A stretch of DNA of 64,000 nucleotides, from the NCBI RefSeq assembly GCF_000699445.3, contig NC_067197.1:11724152-11788151 (forward strand), written 5' to 3'. A model generated the notes under the pieces. It ran no database searches. It had not been told where the DNA came from and worked only from the letters and a program-made list of their open reading frames with translations. Shown in pieces: positions 33,289 to 45,282 of the stretch (positions are counted from its first letter, which is position 1; each line of letters starts with the position of its first letter). The stretch comes from Schistosoma haematobium. Taxonomy: Eukaryota > Platyhelminthes > Trematoda > Strigeidida > Schistosomatidae. A program made the translations under genes and the position numbers.

Positions 33289-36200
33289 TACTTACTTACT
33301 TACTTACGCCTGTTACTCCCAATCGAGCATAGGCCGCTGACCAGCATTCTCCAACCCACTCTGTCCTGGGCCTTCTTTTCTAGTTCCCTCCAATTCTTGT
33401 TCATTTTTCTCATGTCTATTTCCATTTCTCGGCGTAATGTGTTCTTTGGTCTTCCTCTTTTCCTTTGACCTTCAGGATTCCATGTGAGGGCTTGTCTTGT
33501 GACGCAGTTGGGTGCTTTCCTCAATGTGTGTCCTATCCACTTCCAGCGCTTCTTCCTGATTTCTTCCTCCGCTGGGATCTGGTTTGTTCTCTTCCACAGT
33601 AGGTTGTTGCTAATAGTGTCCGGCCAATGGATCTGAAGTATTTTGCGTAGACAATTGTTAATAAACACCTGTATTTTCTGGATGATGGCTTTTGTAGTTA
33701 TCCAGGTTTCTGCCCCATACAGTAGAACTGTCTTGAGATTTGTATTGAAAATCCTGACCTTGGTGTTGGTTGACAGTTGCTTTGAGCTCCAGATGTTCCT
33801 CAGTTGTAAATATGCTGCTCTTGCTTTTCCGATCCGCGCCTTCACATCTGCATCAGATCCACCCTGTTCATCAATGATGCTGCCCAAATATGTAAAGGTT
33901 TTTACATCTTCCAAATCTTCTCCGTCAATTGTGATTGGATTGGTGCATTCTGTGTTGTATCGGAGAATCCTGCTTTTCCCTTTGTGTATATTGAGACCTA
34001 TTGCTGCTGAGGCTGCTGCCACACTGTTCGTCTTCTCCTGCATCTGTTGTTGCGTTTGGGATAGAAGGGCCAGATCGTCTGCGAAGTCTAGATCATCCAA
34101 CTGCATCTTAGATGTCCATTGTATCCCGCGCTTCCCTTCAGACGTTGACGTCTTCATGATCCAGTCGATCACCAGGAGAAAGAGAAAGGGTGAGAGTAAG
34201 CAACCTTGCCTGACACCGGTCTTCACTTCGAACGACTTTGTCAACTGTCCTCCATGCACAATTTTGCAGTGTAATCCATCATATGAGTTCTGTATGATAT
34301 TGACTATCTTCTGAGGCACGCCGTAGTGTCGAAGAAGTTTCCATAGTGTTGTTCTGTCCACGCTATCAAATGCCTTTTCGTAGTCAATGAAGTTGATGTA
34401 GAGTGATGAATTCCATTCAATTGATTGTTCCACAATGATCCGTAGAGTTGCGATTTGGTCTGTACACGATCTATCCTTACGGAATCCTGCCTGTTGGTCC
34501 TGAAGTTGGGCGTCTACACAGTCCTTCATCCTGTTTAACAATACCCTGTTGAAGACTTTTCCCGGTATTGAGAGAAGAGTGATGCTCCTGTAGTTTTCAC
34601 AGTTGCTGAGATCGCCTTTCTTCGGTATTTTGACCAGAAGTCCTTCTTTCCAGTCTGTTGGTACTTGTTCCTCATCCCAAATTTTGCTGAAGAGAATGTG
34701 GAGTATCCTTGCAGTTGCCGCTACGTCTGCTTTTAGTGCCTCTGCTGGGATGTTGTCTGGTCCTGCTGCTTTTCCACTCTTGATTTGTCTGATGGCCATG
34801 CTGATTTCTTCAATTGTTGGTGGGCCAACATTGATTGGGAGGTCCGTGGGTGCTACTTCGATGTTGGGTGGGTTCAGTGGAGCTGGTCGATTCAAGAGTT
34901 CTTTGAAGTGTTCTACCCACCTGTTTTGTTGCTCTTCAATGTTGGTGATTACCTTGCCTTCCTTGCTTTTTACTGGTCGTTCTGGTTTGCGGCGATTTCC
35001 AGAGAGTTTCTTTGTCGTGTCATACAATTGTCTCATGTTTCCTTCTCTTGCAGCCTTTTCCGCCGTCGTTGCTAAATCTTCCACATATTTACGTTTGTCG
35101 GTTCTGATCCTCCTCTTCACTTGTTTGTTTATTTCCGTGTATTCAGCTTGTGCCTTGGCTTTTTCTGCTCTTGTTCGGCTGGTATTGATCGCTGCCTTCT
35201 TGTTCCTTCTTTCTTGAATCTTATCCAGTGTATCAACAGTGATCCATTCCTTGTGGTGGTGCTTCTTGTGACCCAGGACCTCATGACATGTTGAAGTGAT
35301 TGCTTCTTTGATCCCCTTCCAGTTGCTCTCCACAGTAGTTCCTTCTCCATTGAGTAGATCATGAAAGGCCTGGAACTTGTTGCTGAGGACTATCTTGAAT
35401 TTGTTGAGTTTGCTAGTATCCTGGAGAAAGGCCGTATTGAACTTTTGTGATACTGTCCGCCCCGTTGTCCAGTGCTTCTTGAGTTTCAATTTCATCTTAG
35501 CGACCAGTAAGTGATTTGATGCTATATCAGCTCCTCTCTTGGTTCTCACGTCCTCTATAGTCCTCCTGAACGTTTTGTTGATGCAAATATGGTCGATTTG
35601 GTTTTGTGTAGTATGATCCGGTGAAGTCCATGTGGTTTTGTGTATGCGTTTATGTGGGAATATGGTACCGCCTATGACCAGCTTATTGAAGGCACATAGA
35701 TTTGCAAATCTCTCACCATTTTCGTTTCTTTCTCCCAGTCCGTGTCGTCCCATTATGTCTTCATATCCAGTGTTGTCCGTTCCAACCTTGGCGTTGAAAT
35801 CTCCCATCAGAATGGTCAGGTCCTTTTTTGGGCACTTCTCGACGATTGACTGCAGCCTATTGTAGAATTGATCTTTAGCGTCTTCATTGTAGTCGTTGGT
35901 AGGCGCATAGCATTGGATGATGTTCATTGAAATGCCCTCTTTCTTTGTTTTAAACGACGCTTTGATGATCCTTGGTCCATGAGATTCCCATCCTATAAGT
36001 GCATTTGCGCTTGTTTGGACAGCATCAATGCAACTCCTTGTGTATGTGGTGCATTTTCTTCTTCATGGCCGGAGTATAACAGGAGCTCTCCTGAAGTTAG
36101 TCGTTGTTGTCCAACTTGTGTCCAATGTGTTTCACTGATCCCAAGTACCTCTAGATTGTATCTTCTCATTTCTGCAGCAATTTGGAAGGCTCTTCCGGTG

Positions 36201-36502
36201 TCCCACATTGTACGAACATTCCATGTACCTAAATAAATGGTCGCTCTGATTGTCAGAAGGGGCATCGGCCTCGTAACTTCCGAAAGAATTCGGCTTTCAT
36301 CATGAGGCGTCATAATCCTTCTAAATGAAGACCTTCTGACTCCCAGGGCAGAGTTTAAAAGATTTGAATAATTTTTTCTGGTTAGCGTTTTTTTAGCGAG
36401 TTAGTTTTCTACGGGATGGGGACGCTAACCCCATGCCCAACCCTCCTCCTTTATCCGGGCTTGGGACCGGCAGTAGCCCCCGGAGGGACTCCAGGCGGAG
36501 TT
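33289..36502 (-). mobile_element. RTE-type LINE, near full length, antisense in PDE9A intron
   Basis: The element is 3.2 kb, bounded by an exact 12-bp direct repeat. On the minus strand the 5' end (36502) begins with a GC-rich leader ('aactccgcctggagtccc', 'ggtcccaagcccgg'). This is followed by one long ORF region (36313-33300) and a very short 3' end with a (TAAG)n tail at 33291-33303. That order of a single endonuclease-reverse transcriptase ORF, short 3' UTR and microsatellite tail is typical of the RTE clade, to which schistosome SR2-like elements belong. The preserved ends and long ORF point to a recent insertion. Confidence 0.88.
33300..36313 (-). pseudogene. RTE endonuclease-reverse transcriptase ORF with one frameshift
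   Basis: It consists of two abutting frames, 36313-35993 (about 106 codons) and 35927-33300 (875 codons). Readable sequence continues across, so a single frameshift near 36000 followed by a stop in the first frame breaks the ORF. The APE-type endonuclease shows [26 protein letters not shown] and a terminal SNHLLV (usually SDH). The reverse transcriptase shows [40 protein letters not shown] and the catalytic FADD. The C-terminus has HWPDTISN and [12 protein letters not shown]. The encoded enzyme nicks DNA and copies the element RNA at the nick. A downstream start could still give an intact reverse transcriptase with a clipped endonuclease. Confidence 0.88.
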
Positions 36503-36514
36503 ATTGTGTTTTAT
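36503..36514 (+). repeat. Target-site duplication, right copy
   Basis: Identical to 33277-33288. Confidence 0.85.
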
Positions 36515-36569
36515 AGTGACTATTAATTATTGATCTTAGCTAACCAACCATTAAAAAACAAAAAACACT

Positions 36570-36760
36570 AGACAGTTGTTTCATCCTAATATGCGACTTC
36601 TCAGTTGTACATTACCACGACATCACCTGACATCAAACTCTAGACCTTCATCTTTCACGACGAGTACCTCACTTTCAGATAATTCAAGTGATATCCATCT
36701 GTTTACATTTCTTGCTTCGATCAATCCACGATATTGATCAAATGCCACGGCATGTCACAA
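36570..36760 (-). repeat. Decayed tRNA-like SINE
   Basis: It has the tail-hammerhead-body order on the minus strand ('tagacagttgtttcatcct', 'cgacttctcag'). The core is not intact. Confidence 0.5.
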
Positions 36761-36794
36761 GAACCCTAAGAATGCCCTTTCTAAATAGGTAATT

Positions 36795-37069
36795 TGTAGT
36801 GAACAGAACAAGGGTGGGGACAATCGAATGTATTTAACACAAAACTACAGGACTTGTTAATAAAGTCTAACAATCATAAAGTAAATGCTTAATTTTCAAA
36901 ATGTCCATCGACTGTCTCAAAATGACTCAGATTTCATTCTCCTTGCATTTTCATACAAACTACATTCTGTTTCCATTCTTTACTGTTCGATCCTCTTGTC
37001 TCTCTTCTGCCAGACCTTTTGTTCACGACTAACATTATGTACTATTTATGTCAAGTATCACACACCACA
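36795..37069 (+). repeat. 0.28-kb LTR-like repeat (TGTAG...), copy 2
   Basis: TGTAGTGAACAGAACAAGGG to CACACACCACA, co-linear with 28574-28851. It starts TG and ends CA. Confidence 0.65.
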
Positions 37070-39385
37070 AATTAATGAAAAACTTACAGTTAATTAATCT
37101 AGTTAATTGACCAGATTATTCATCTCACTATTCACTTATTTTATTTTATGTACAGGGGTTTATAATATTTAGTTTCTTTCTAAACAATTTTTATTAATTA
37201 GTAACATTTCCTTTCATTTATCATATTAGCATGTGAAATCCATAAGAACTTAGTTCCTGTTAATAGTTGTAAAGACAAATTATATGTGGATCTAATTGCG
37301 GCTATTATTATTTGATTGTTTCTGAGTAACACGTGCATATACAGAGATGATCATTATAAATCGTCGTATATAGGATATTCCAGTTAAAATTAACTCCATT
37401 TGATTTTGAATTTTCGATTTAGTTATGCATTTTGTCGTGTTATACTCTCAGTCAACCAGTCAATTAATCGCAACTTAGATTCTGGGACATACATATATCG
37501 ATTCAAGTTTCTATGCACCGTAATATGACAGGTTTCAGTGTTTCACGCTCTGTATCGTGAATTGCCCAGTATTGTCACTGTGAAACGGCATATTTCAAAT
37601 CACTGTTCCAAAAGTACCGCTCTCATTTAAAGACATGGAGGTCACAATTTTGTGCCTGTCCGAGGTCTCAAATGACATTTGATGATCTAGAAAACTGGAA
37701 TAATGGATAGTTGATACCCCTCGTGGTGAAATTCTAACCGATCTGTTCTATCTGAATTTTGAAATAAAAGTATTCTCTTGAAAATATTGAAAACTTTATG
37801 CTTAGGCCGCTCAACTCACAGAAAGCATCTTCACTAATAAACCCTTTGAATTCCATTATCTCTCTACTTGATTACAGTTTGCCATGATAGCCACTTTTCT
37901 AAATGATTAAATTTTTTATCAAAACATACACATGAATATACTCGACTTTCCTAACATTGTACCCTTATATTCTAAATACTATCTAGTTAGCTTTATTAAC
38001 TATTGTTCTTGCATAATTGATTTTCAGTCATCATTATATCATCCTATTATATTTTATTTAAATAAAAAATATGCATTGGGAAGGAATATGTTCGTAGGCT
38101 AGATACTATTTTCTTCTAAACTCATTTTTTGCAATGGTTATCCGGTTAATGTCATTGTTACCTCAAGAGATTTAGTTAAAGAGTTGAATATTTATAGGCG
38201 AATAATTATTTAGGCTTGTCACCAATTTTATTTTTAGTCACCTTTATTTATTCAATCATTTATCATTATTTACTTTGATGTTTAAAGCATAAACTTATTT
38301 ACTAGTTTCTTAATAGTTCATTTCGATGATATATGGTTTGTTTATTCAAGACCATAGCATATTGAGGTGGTTGCTATGGTTCTTTTTAGTTTTTACCCTA
38401 ATTTCATAAACCTAAATGCTTTATTCTTGAATTTGTACTTTAAAATCAAGTCAAACGCATAAAGTAGTATTTCAAAAATGTTCCTTTTTTAAAAAACATT
38501 CGGATCACTAATCATGGTTAATTTAGAATCCTGTATAAATGAATATCGTTTCAAGCTGATACTCTATACATCGTGGTTTCGATCAGTCGTAATTGTGAAA
38601 TCTGTTAAAGAGTATCAAATTAGAACAAAACATTTGTCTATCTGATACAAGTTTTCAACAGTTGCGCAGGTGATATTAGTCTATTATTAAAACCAGACTC
38701 AAATTGAAGTAGTCTTCATAAATCATCCAGTTGAGAAAATAACAAGATTATCGGCCCTACAATTTGATACACTTCTATGTATATATGAATATAAATTATT
38801 AACTAATCTATATTCTATACTTTATGTGGTTAATAAATAAATGCCTTCTGTCAAGATATTATAAACTGATATTTTATTAATCTTGAAATGATACGATATG
38901 ATAAATGCACATAGTCATAGTTTGATTTGGACTTGGTAGTTTATAATTTATCATGAGTTAACCGATTAATACCTCATAAAACTTATCATTCCGTAAACCG
39001 AACAATAGGATATAAATCATAATTTATAATGCAATGTTATAATACTTTATACCAATGATTTATAGAATAGTGTGCTATGTTCCTTATGAACCGATTTCAT
39101 CTGAAGTGGACTATTAGAGACCTGGAAGCTACTACATAGCTATCATATGTGTAGTTTGAGATATCTAACCACTTCACACCAATGATTTCACACCGCCCTG
39201 AACATACAATCTATGCATGCCTTGTTTTAGTCATTATATAATTAAGTTATGCAGTTGTAATTGATTGTGGTATATAAATGAAATAACGCTACCTTTAATC
39301 ACCTAGCTGAGAGGCATCGGCGTTAAACAGTGTGTTTTCTTGGGGCTAACATTAAAATAACTGTCGCTTTTTTCCTTTACCCCTA
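37070..39385. other. AT-rich intronic DNA, nothing recognised
   Basis: A GC-richer patch at about 37500-37760 may be an old SINE but could not be assigned. Confidence 0.4.
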
Positions 39386-39389
39386 AATG

Positions 39390-39598
39390 GTTGTCGTTTG
39401 TTCAAATAGTTGGTCGATGTTTGTGCTTCTTTTGTTTAACAACTTCAAACTCTAATGTTTCCGATTACTTCTTATACTCTTACCACCTCTACCACTATGG
39501 GATTTGAATCGACAATTGCATCTCTGTGATAATGTGGTATGACAACTCGAAATGATGTACGTACATACGACGTTATACTTTGTTACTGACTGACTGGA
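39390..39598 (+). mobile_element. Diverged LINE 3' end with (ACTG)n tail
   Basis: 'gtggtatgacaactcg', 'atgatgtacgtacatacg' and 'ttgttactgactgactgg' parallel the 3' ends at 8940-9016 and 50590-50653. Only the non-coding 3' region remains. Confidence 0.5.
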
Positions 39599-39974
39599 TT
39601 TATATACATACTATAATCAACAATAATTTCAAGAAATAAACAATAATCATTTTTATTGCCATTTTTTACAAGGAAGGAAACAACACTAAATTACATAATG
39701 ATCGTGTTTTTAAGTAAAAGTTCTTTTTTCTGCAATGCATACTTCAATTGAATTTAAAGCCTCAGATATTTTCATTACATAATAAATAATTTTCATCAGC
39801 ACGTAAGTGTATCTTAGTAAAAAGAAGATACTTTGGTTAATCATAAATAAGATCTTCATTGGACATATATGAAAATAAACTATTTCTTTTCTCTCTCAAC
39901 CAACAATACGTGTATATCATTATCATATCCTACAAATCAGATAATTTGCAATTTATTGATCACTGGGTGGTGAT

Positions 39975-40205
39975 CAATGTCATAGGTGTCAGGTCCTTCT
40001 TGATGCAGATCGAATCCTATCGACTAAGCTGCAATGTGGCCAATAGTCTAGATGGCTAGACATTGCGTGCCCTATTATCAGATTACCGATTATCAGTTCC
40101 CTCAACATTACAGGTACACCTTGCTGACGAGTGCCAAATGGCACGAAACCTGGGTCCAGGGTTTTTTGTTGAATACCTCTAGCCACTATCTTAAATCAGA
40201 TAATG
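39975..40205 (+). repeat. tRNA-like SINE with intact hammerhead (TGCC subfamily)
   Basis: A tRNA-like region ('ccaatagtctagatggctag', with a possible B box 'gatcgaatcc' further upstream) precedes the hammerhead. After it comes 'cctctagccactatcttaaa', similar to the Sm-alpha 3' part. The copy at 60-245 is the only other member seen. Confidence 0.65.
40119..40161 (+). ncRNA. Predicted hammerhead ribozyme, fully paired
   Basis: Stem I is CCTTG (40119-40123) with CAGGG (40157-40161), including one G-U. The core is CTGACGA (40124-40130). Stem II is GTGCC (40131-40135) with GGCAC (40140-40144) and an AAAT loop. GAA is at 40145-40147. Stem III is ACC (40148-40150) with GGT (40153-40155) over two bases. 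Cleavage is expected after C40156. All three helices differ in sequence from Sm-alpha but pair completely. This is the best ribozyme candidate in the window. Confidence 0.8.
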
Positions 40206-40209
40206 TCAT

Positions 40210-41445
40210 GTGTCTTTTCTTCATGTATTCGTTAAGGTTTCTTGTTTCTTTTACTTATTACATTTAACTGCTGTTACGAGTAGCTTGTCTCTAGAAACCA
40301 TTATCTTGATTATATATCGTATTTTGAAAGAATTAGATAATGATTTTGTTGTTCAATAAATTATCAAGGTTAGGAACTTGCGTTTAGGAGTAATATGGTT
40401 AGGACCTCGGATTCAGGAGTTTTGGAGTTAGTAGTAAGGGCCTAGCTGGATTACAGTACTATGTTCTCCAGCATTATTTATCTATAATTAGTTTAAAGAC
40501 GTTTATTTACGTGTTAAACGTCTGCAGCATTAACGTTTTAATATATTTTAGAATTGTTTCAGAAGGGTTAGATACTGATTGAATATTTTCTAGTTATTTA
40601 ATGTCATAATTATCCTTAGAGTCACATAAAAACATGTTTACATCGTAGTTTTACCTTGTATACTCACTGATGAGTATCTTTCAAGTAGTTTCATATACCT
40701 TTAGTAACATGTTGTGAAAAGTTAAGTTCAGCAATCACATAACTGAGACAGCTATCTTTGGCAGCACTATCTGATCGTTAAATTTTGTTAATGGTACTTT
40801 GACTAAGTACGATACTAATGTTTCTAGAAGTTTTATCTTATACTGGATTGTGAGTCGATACTTTTAAGGATTTCAAACTAAGAAATTTAACAAGAAAATA
40901 ATATAAGGCTATATTTAGTTGAGACCACACAACAGATAAAAAAAATACAAACTTCATACTTTGACCTTATTATCCATTATCCTTGTATATAGAGTCAACT
41001 AAAATAAAACTTGGTTATCTTCACATAAATCAGATCTCGTTAATTATATTTTATGTTTTCTGTTTGCTTTTTCTTTTTTTTTTTAATATCTGCATATCTT
41101 GGTTTATTCTAAGGTCACTGAAATGTTCTATTGATTCGACAATTAAATGCTTTGGCGCTTATTTTCACGGTTTATCTAAGAGTTTAGCATTCTTCTCTTA
41201 TTCATTTTATCTCTAAATTGTCTTCAATCGAATCTTTAACTTCTCATTTTAAACGTTTTTTTCTTCACTGTTTAAATGAATAATTTCTCCTATATATCAT
41301 TCATTGAAATACGAATACTCAATTTTAATGTGTTTCATTCTAATAAGAGTTGATATTGAACTATTTTGTCTTGAACTATTTAAACGAATATTCGTCAAGA
41401 TTAGAACGAATAGTTTGACAGTAATTGAGCGCCGAGTATAGAGAA
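40210..41445. other. AT-rich intronic DNA, nothing recognised
   Basis: The open frame 40983-41216 is hydrophobic with low complexity and has no splice context; it was not called. Confidence 0.4.
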
Positions 41446-41447
41446 GT

Positions 41448-41631
41448 CATTATATGTGAAAATTATATTTGAAATAATCTCAGCGATTGAAATTTAAATA
41501 ATTCCAGCGTTTCGTCCAGCTAACTTGTCTGGACTTCTTCAGGGTAGAATAATCAAAATCAAAATCATCAAAGAAAATCATTTAAATTTCAATCGCTGAG
41601 ATTATTTCAAATATAATTTTCACATATAATG
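41448..41631. repeat. Perfect 52-bp inverted repeat (foldback) around a hammerhead-like motif
   Basis: Arms 41448-41499 and 41580-41631 are exact reverse complements over 52 bp with an 80-bp spacer. The spacer holds a Penelope-type hammerhead-like motif on the minus strand at 41504-41542. The stem II arms there are GTCCAG/CTGGAC (6 bp), between CTGAAGAA and CGAAACG. Confidence 0.9.
41504..41542 (-). ncRNA. Penelope-type hammerhead-like motif inside foldback
   Basis: The minus strand has CTGAAGAA, stem II (GTCCAG with CTGGAC), GAAACG then CTGG. The helix sequence differs entirely from the 8.1-kb copy (GTGAC/GTCAC) while the flanking core is the same. The base after ACG is C, not U, so stem III and the cleavage site look damaged. 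Confidence 0.45.
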
Positions 41632-41914
41632 TTTCATTATTGTTTAATATTCTTTGATTATAGAGTTAAATTTAGTATTCATATATGAAAGTTGAAATAT
41701 ATTGATTCGTTAAATAGGAAATATTACAAAAATATATGTGTAACTAAGCAACAAGATGGCTACCTGTTGGTAATATGTGTTATATTATGTTTTATTAATA
41801 AAGTGACAATCTAGTTAGTTATCATTGTTAAAATAACCAACCTGTAATATACAATGTACTAAACTTATATTGATTGTTTTAAGAAGACTACAATGAATAA
41901 TTATAATTTTATAG

Positions 41915-42130
41915 TTGAATTCATGAGTCAACTGGAGCTGGACCACCATGTAAAATTTGGAAGAACTGGACAGCCGTGTCGTTTTAGTATGGGACTCCTC
42001 ACCAGTGCACATCCACGACCCCGCCTCACGAGATTCGAACCCAGCACCTATCGGTCTCGAGCGCGAACGTCTAACCTCTAGACCACTGAGCCGGCACCCA
42101 ACGGTATTAATGTCTAACTTCAACCAGTTA
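41915..42130 (-). repeat. tRNA-like SINE, near full length
   Basis: On the minus strand it has the lead, a body with GGTTCGAATC-like B box, GCACTG, TGAGGAGTCC and tail. The first core base (C) and the GAAA strand are mutated. Confidence 0.7.
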
Positions 42131-42389
42131 TAATGTTTACTTATCAATTTATAATATAGAACTGTTCACTAGATAAGGTTCTACAGTACACTAATAAATG
42201 TGTTGAAATGCTTCTTTGTTATGATAAAACGTTGGTAAAGCTACATAAGTGATAGTGTGTATTACTATGTGATTATGCATTCACAGTCAAACAGCAATGA
42301 AACGGAGTTAATAATCAAGGTTAGATATATCTTGTTAGCTATTACAACTACTACGTGTTGATATGTTATGTGTTAACTTAAGCTAATGT

Positions 42390-42831
42390 ATGTTGGTAGC
42401 CATGATCATACACTGTTTCTGCCTTGTGATTACCATACCGTTTAAATTAAATTTTAACACCATTCTTATGGTTCTAAACATTAACTGCTGGTGAACACTT
42501 GCAACCACAGATTTAAAGCCCAGAACTAGAGGATGACGTCCAAGCTTGGAATGGGAAAGTATATTCCATAAGCCAGAAGCACGAGTGAATAATAACGGAC
42601 ACAAATTAGACGTATATATACAGCATAAAACTGTCCTTGAGAAGCGTAGCAAAAATAGCATACTAAGAATACACAACGGACCAATAGCTTTTAAGATTCT
42701 TCCAAGTGGGAAATACGATATGAAAGTGAAAAGTGCGCTTTTGGCGCGAAAACAAGGAAATTTAAATCTCCAAAATAAAATTATAAAGTTTAGGCATTTA
42801 CCAAGTGAGTTCTGGGGATCTAACGTCCCCA
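42390..42831 (-). repeat. Probable 3' LTR of Gypsy element
   Basis: On the minus strand it starts TGGGGACGTTAGATCCCC directly after a purine tract and contains a TATA-like 'tgtatatatacg' about midway. The right limit is clear from the purine tract; the left limit (about 42390) is a guess, since no second LTR is present to compare. The 149-codon frame on this strand is not treated as a gene. Confidence 0.5.
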
Positions 42832-42834
42832 ATA

Positions 42835-42846
42835 CCTCCCTCTTTT
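42835..42846 (-). promoter_or_regulatory. Polypurine tract of the Gypsy element
   Basis: AAAAGAGGGAGG on the minus strand, immediately 5' of the LTR start. It is the usual primer for plus-strand synthesis. Confidence 0.6.
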
Positions 42847-42847
42847 A

Positions 42848-44680
42848 ATAACGGGGTCCACATGCATTTTGACCGTTTGTCTCCGTTGTTGGAGTGACTA
42901 CCTTCTGGGTCGTAGATTGACCTGTCGATGTGCTTCTTTCTGTGTCGGGAATGCGGGTAGGCAACAGGTATCCAATAGGATGTCAAGAGGGAGATTCTCT
43001 TCTGTCGATGGGCGAACTGGGGTAACCGCTTGCGTAGCTGGTTCTGATATCGAGCCAACCTGTCTCTTCCTACCTCTACCTCGTACATGACATAGCCTAA
43101 TTTTCCGACCACATGTGCTTCAGTCCAGGGACCATGATTTGGTCTGTAGTCCCAAGCGAACACCGGGACATCCAAACTCGTATGTTGGCAGCCTCTGGAA
43201 CTTGGTCAGTGATGGCGATGGTGCGGTTTTCGGAAGCATCAGATTGTGGACCATCCTCAATTTTCTTCCCATGAGGATTTGTGCTGGGGACTTCTGCTCG
43301 AGTAATACATCACTAGGTGTCGTTCTGTAAACGAATAAGAAGTTTTGCAGTCTTTCCACTGGCGTCCCCTCTCAACTTGATTAGAGCTCTCTTAAATGTA
43401 TCCGTAAATCTTTCTGCTTCGCGGTTTGATTGCGAGTGGTAAGGTGGAGAGCGGAGATGCTTGATGGATAGCAGTTGGCGGAAATCTTGCAACTGCGTTG
43501 AGGTGAACTGAGAACTGTTATCTGATAAAATTACATCCGGTAACCCGTTGAGAATGATCATCTCCGACAAGAGTTGTGTCGTTTTGGTTGTCGTCGGTGG
43601 CATAATGGTGACAATTTCTGGCCATTTTGAAAAGGCGTCAACCACGACTAGATAGGTAGTCCCATTGATTGGACCAGCAAAATCTACATGTATCCTGGGC
43701 CAGAGATACTCAGGCCGTCATCTTCGCATTACATCTCGCCGCTTGCTGACATTGCGTGCATTTACCTATTAAATCCATGATGTGTTGGTCCATGAGGGGC
43801 CAATAAGCATAGCTTCTGACGATGGATTTCATCCGTTCTATGCCAGGATGACCAATGTGGAACTGCTTTAGCACCCTTGATCTTAGGGACTCTGGAACCA
43901 CTACTCTATCTCCAAAGAGCAAGCATTCATTCACGACGCATAATGAGTCCCGACGGTGGTTAAGCTGCTTCAAGTTACCATCGAGTCCAGGTAACATTGC
44001 GCGTGGTCCTTTGTCATTAGGGAGGCAATAACTGCATCTTCCGCGGCCGTATGGTGTTCGCTGATAAGTCGTGGCAGGGCGTCTGCCTGATCAAATTGTT
44101 GGCTGTGCCGGTACTGAATGTCAAAATCATAACCCAACAGTGTCAAAACCCATCGCTGGAGACGGTTTGCAGAGTGGGCTGGAACATCAGATTTCAATCC
44201 GAAAATTGAGAAAAGAGTCTTGTGATCAGTAAGAAGAGTAAATCTTCGACCGTACAAGAATTTGTGAAAATGGCGTACTGCGAACACAAGGGCGAGAGCC
44301 TCTTTCTCTGTTTGATTGTACTTTCTTTCCGCTGGATTTAATGTGCGAGATGCACGCATGATAGCTTTCTCTGTTGTGTCCGGAAACTGGTGTGAGATGA
44401 CAACACCGAGTCCAAAAGCTGAAGCGTCTGCAGCCACAATGATTGGCATGGATGGGTCATAGTGCGTCAATAATAGTTCAGAGGTTTTCAGCTTGCAAAA
44501 TGCAGCTTCACACTCTTTTGTCTAGTTCCAAATAGTATTCTTATTCAGAAGATAATTTAGTAGGGCGCGTATGTCATGCATCGACGGAACAAAAGCTGGG
44601 TAGTAGCTAATTAATCCCAAGTATGATCGTAGCTCAGAGATATTAGTGGGAGTCGGCATCAGTTTTATAGTTACTTGAAC
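42848..44680 (-). pseudogene. Ty3/Gypsy pol 3' half: RT end, RNase H, integrase
   Basis: On the minus strand, 5' to 3': the reverse transcriptase connection (TPTNISELRSYLGLISYY, near 44650) and a stop at 44522-44524. RNase H follows with ADASAFGLGVV, TEKEALALVFAVRHF and LLTDHKTL (44470-43970). A frameshift near 43990 precedes the integrase zinc finger HIGHPGIERM..C..CQ (43997-43710) and another shift near 43715. The integrase core has IHVDFAGP, LSDNSSQFTS and PPYHSQSNREAERF. Further shifts near 43350 and 43165 precede the C-terminal part. Integrase acidic residues are visible, but the ORF is broken at least five times. It is truncated before the reverse-transcriptase palm. Confidence 0.88.
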
Positions 44681-45282
44681 ATGAAGTAATTCAAAGGAAA
44701 TACCTGACAACTTTTCGCAAGTTAATACATGTTTAAATCTTTGTACTGCTAAGTTATTTAAATACATACATAACACTCGGAACAAAATATCATAACCTTG
44801 AATAGAACTACCATGGGGTACATATGTATATATATGTCTTCCTTTCATTAACACATTTTACTCAATGTAATGCATCTACCAAGTACAAGTACAGTGTGCT
44901 TGGTTGAATTACATGGATACTAATTCTCTAATCAACAATCTATTAGCTATAAGCTGAATATTTCTTTATACTATAAAATCAGTTGACATTTTAATTGTGT
45001 ATCAAGATCATGTTTTACTTTTGTGTAATCGAAGAGAGATATTCTTAATTACTACAAATATGGAATTTCATTGTTATCAATCTAAATAGTTGCTTGATTA
45101 TCTCATGTAATTCTCATCAACGTTTAAATATCATTTAAAAAGAGACTCACTAATATCTAACAAGTGTTGGTTTGTTGTTTCATCATCAACTACCTTATAT
45201 GAGTTCCGTTAAATACCCTCAAATGGTAGTTGTATTCAATTCAAACAATCTATTTTAATTTATATTTCAATGTTCTGTTTAG

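Larger units (their letters stand above)
27509..45282 (+). other. Intron, 17.8 kb, repeat-filled
   Basis: GT at 27509 and AG ending 45282. It contains the RTE insertion, a Penelope fossil, Sm-alpha copies, LTR-like solo repeats, a perfect inverted repeat and the Gypsy fragment. Long stretches without recognised features are 37070-39390 and 40210-41445. A small coding exon inside it cannot be excluded, though none is needed for the reading frame. Confidence 0.6.

Noticed and set aside
33643..34314. 223-codon open frame on the plus strand (and similar frames at 34603-35217 and 34785-35075)
   Set aside because: They are antisense shadows of the RTE reverse-transcriptase ORF and have no motif of their own.
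42383..42832. 149-codon minus-strand frame
   Set aside because: It coincides with the presumed LTR downstream of the polypurine tract, and its sequence has no recognisable domain.
45230..45282. ATG at 45230 as the start of a separate gene
   Set aside because: A splice acceptor at 45282 with the right phase joins this frame to the 27508 donor, and the residues before it look intronic.
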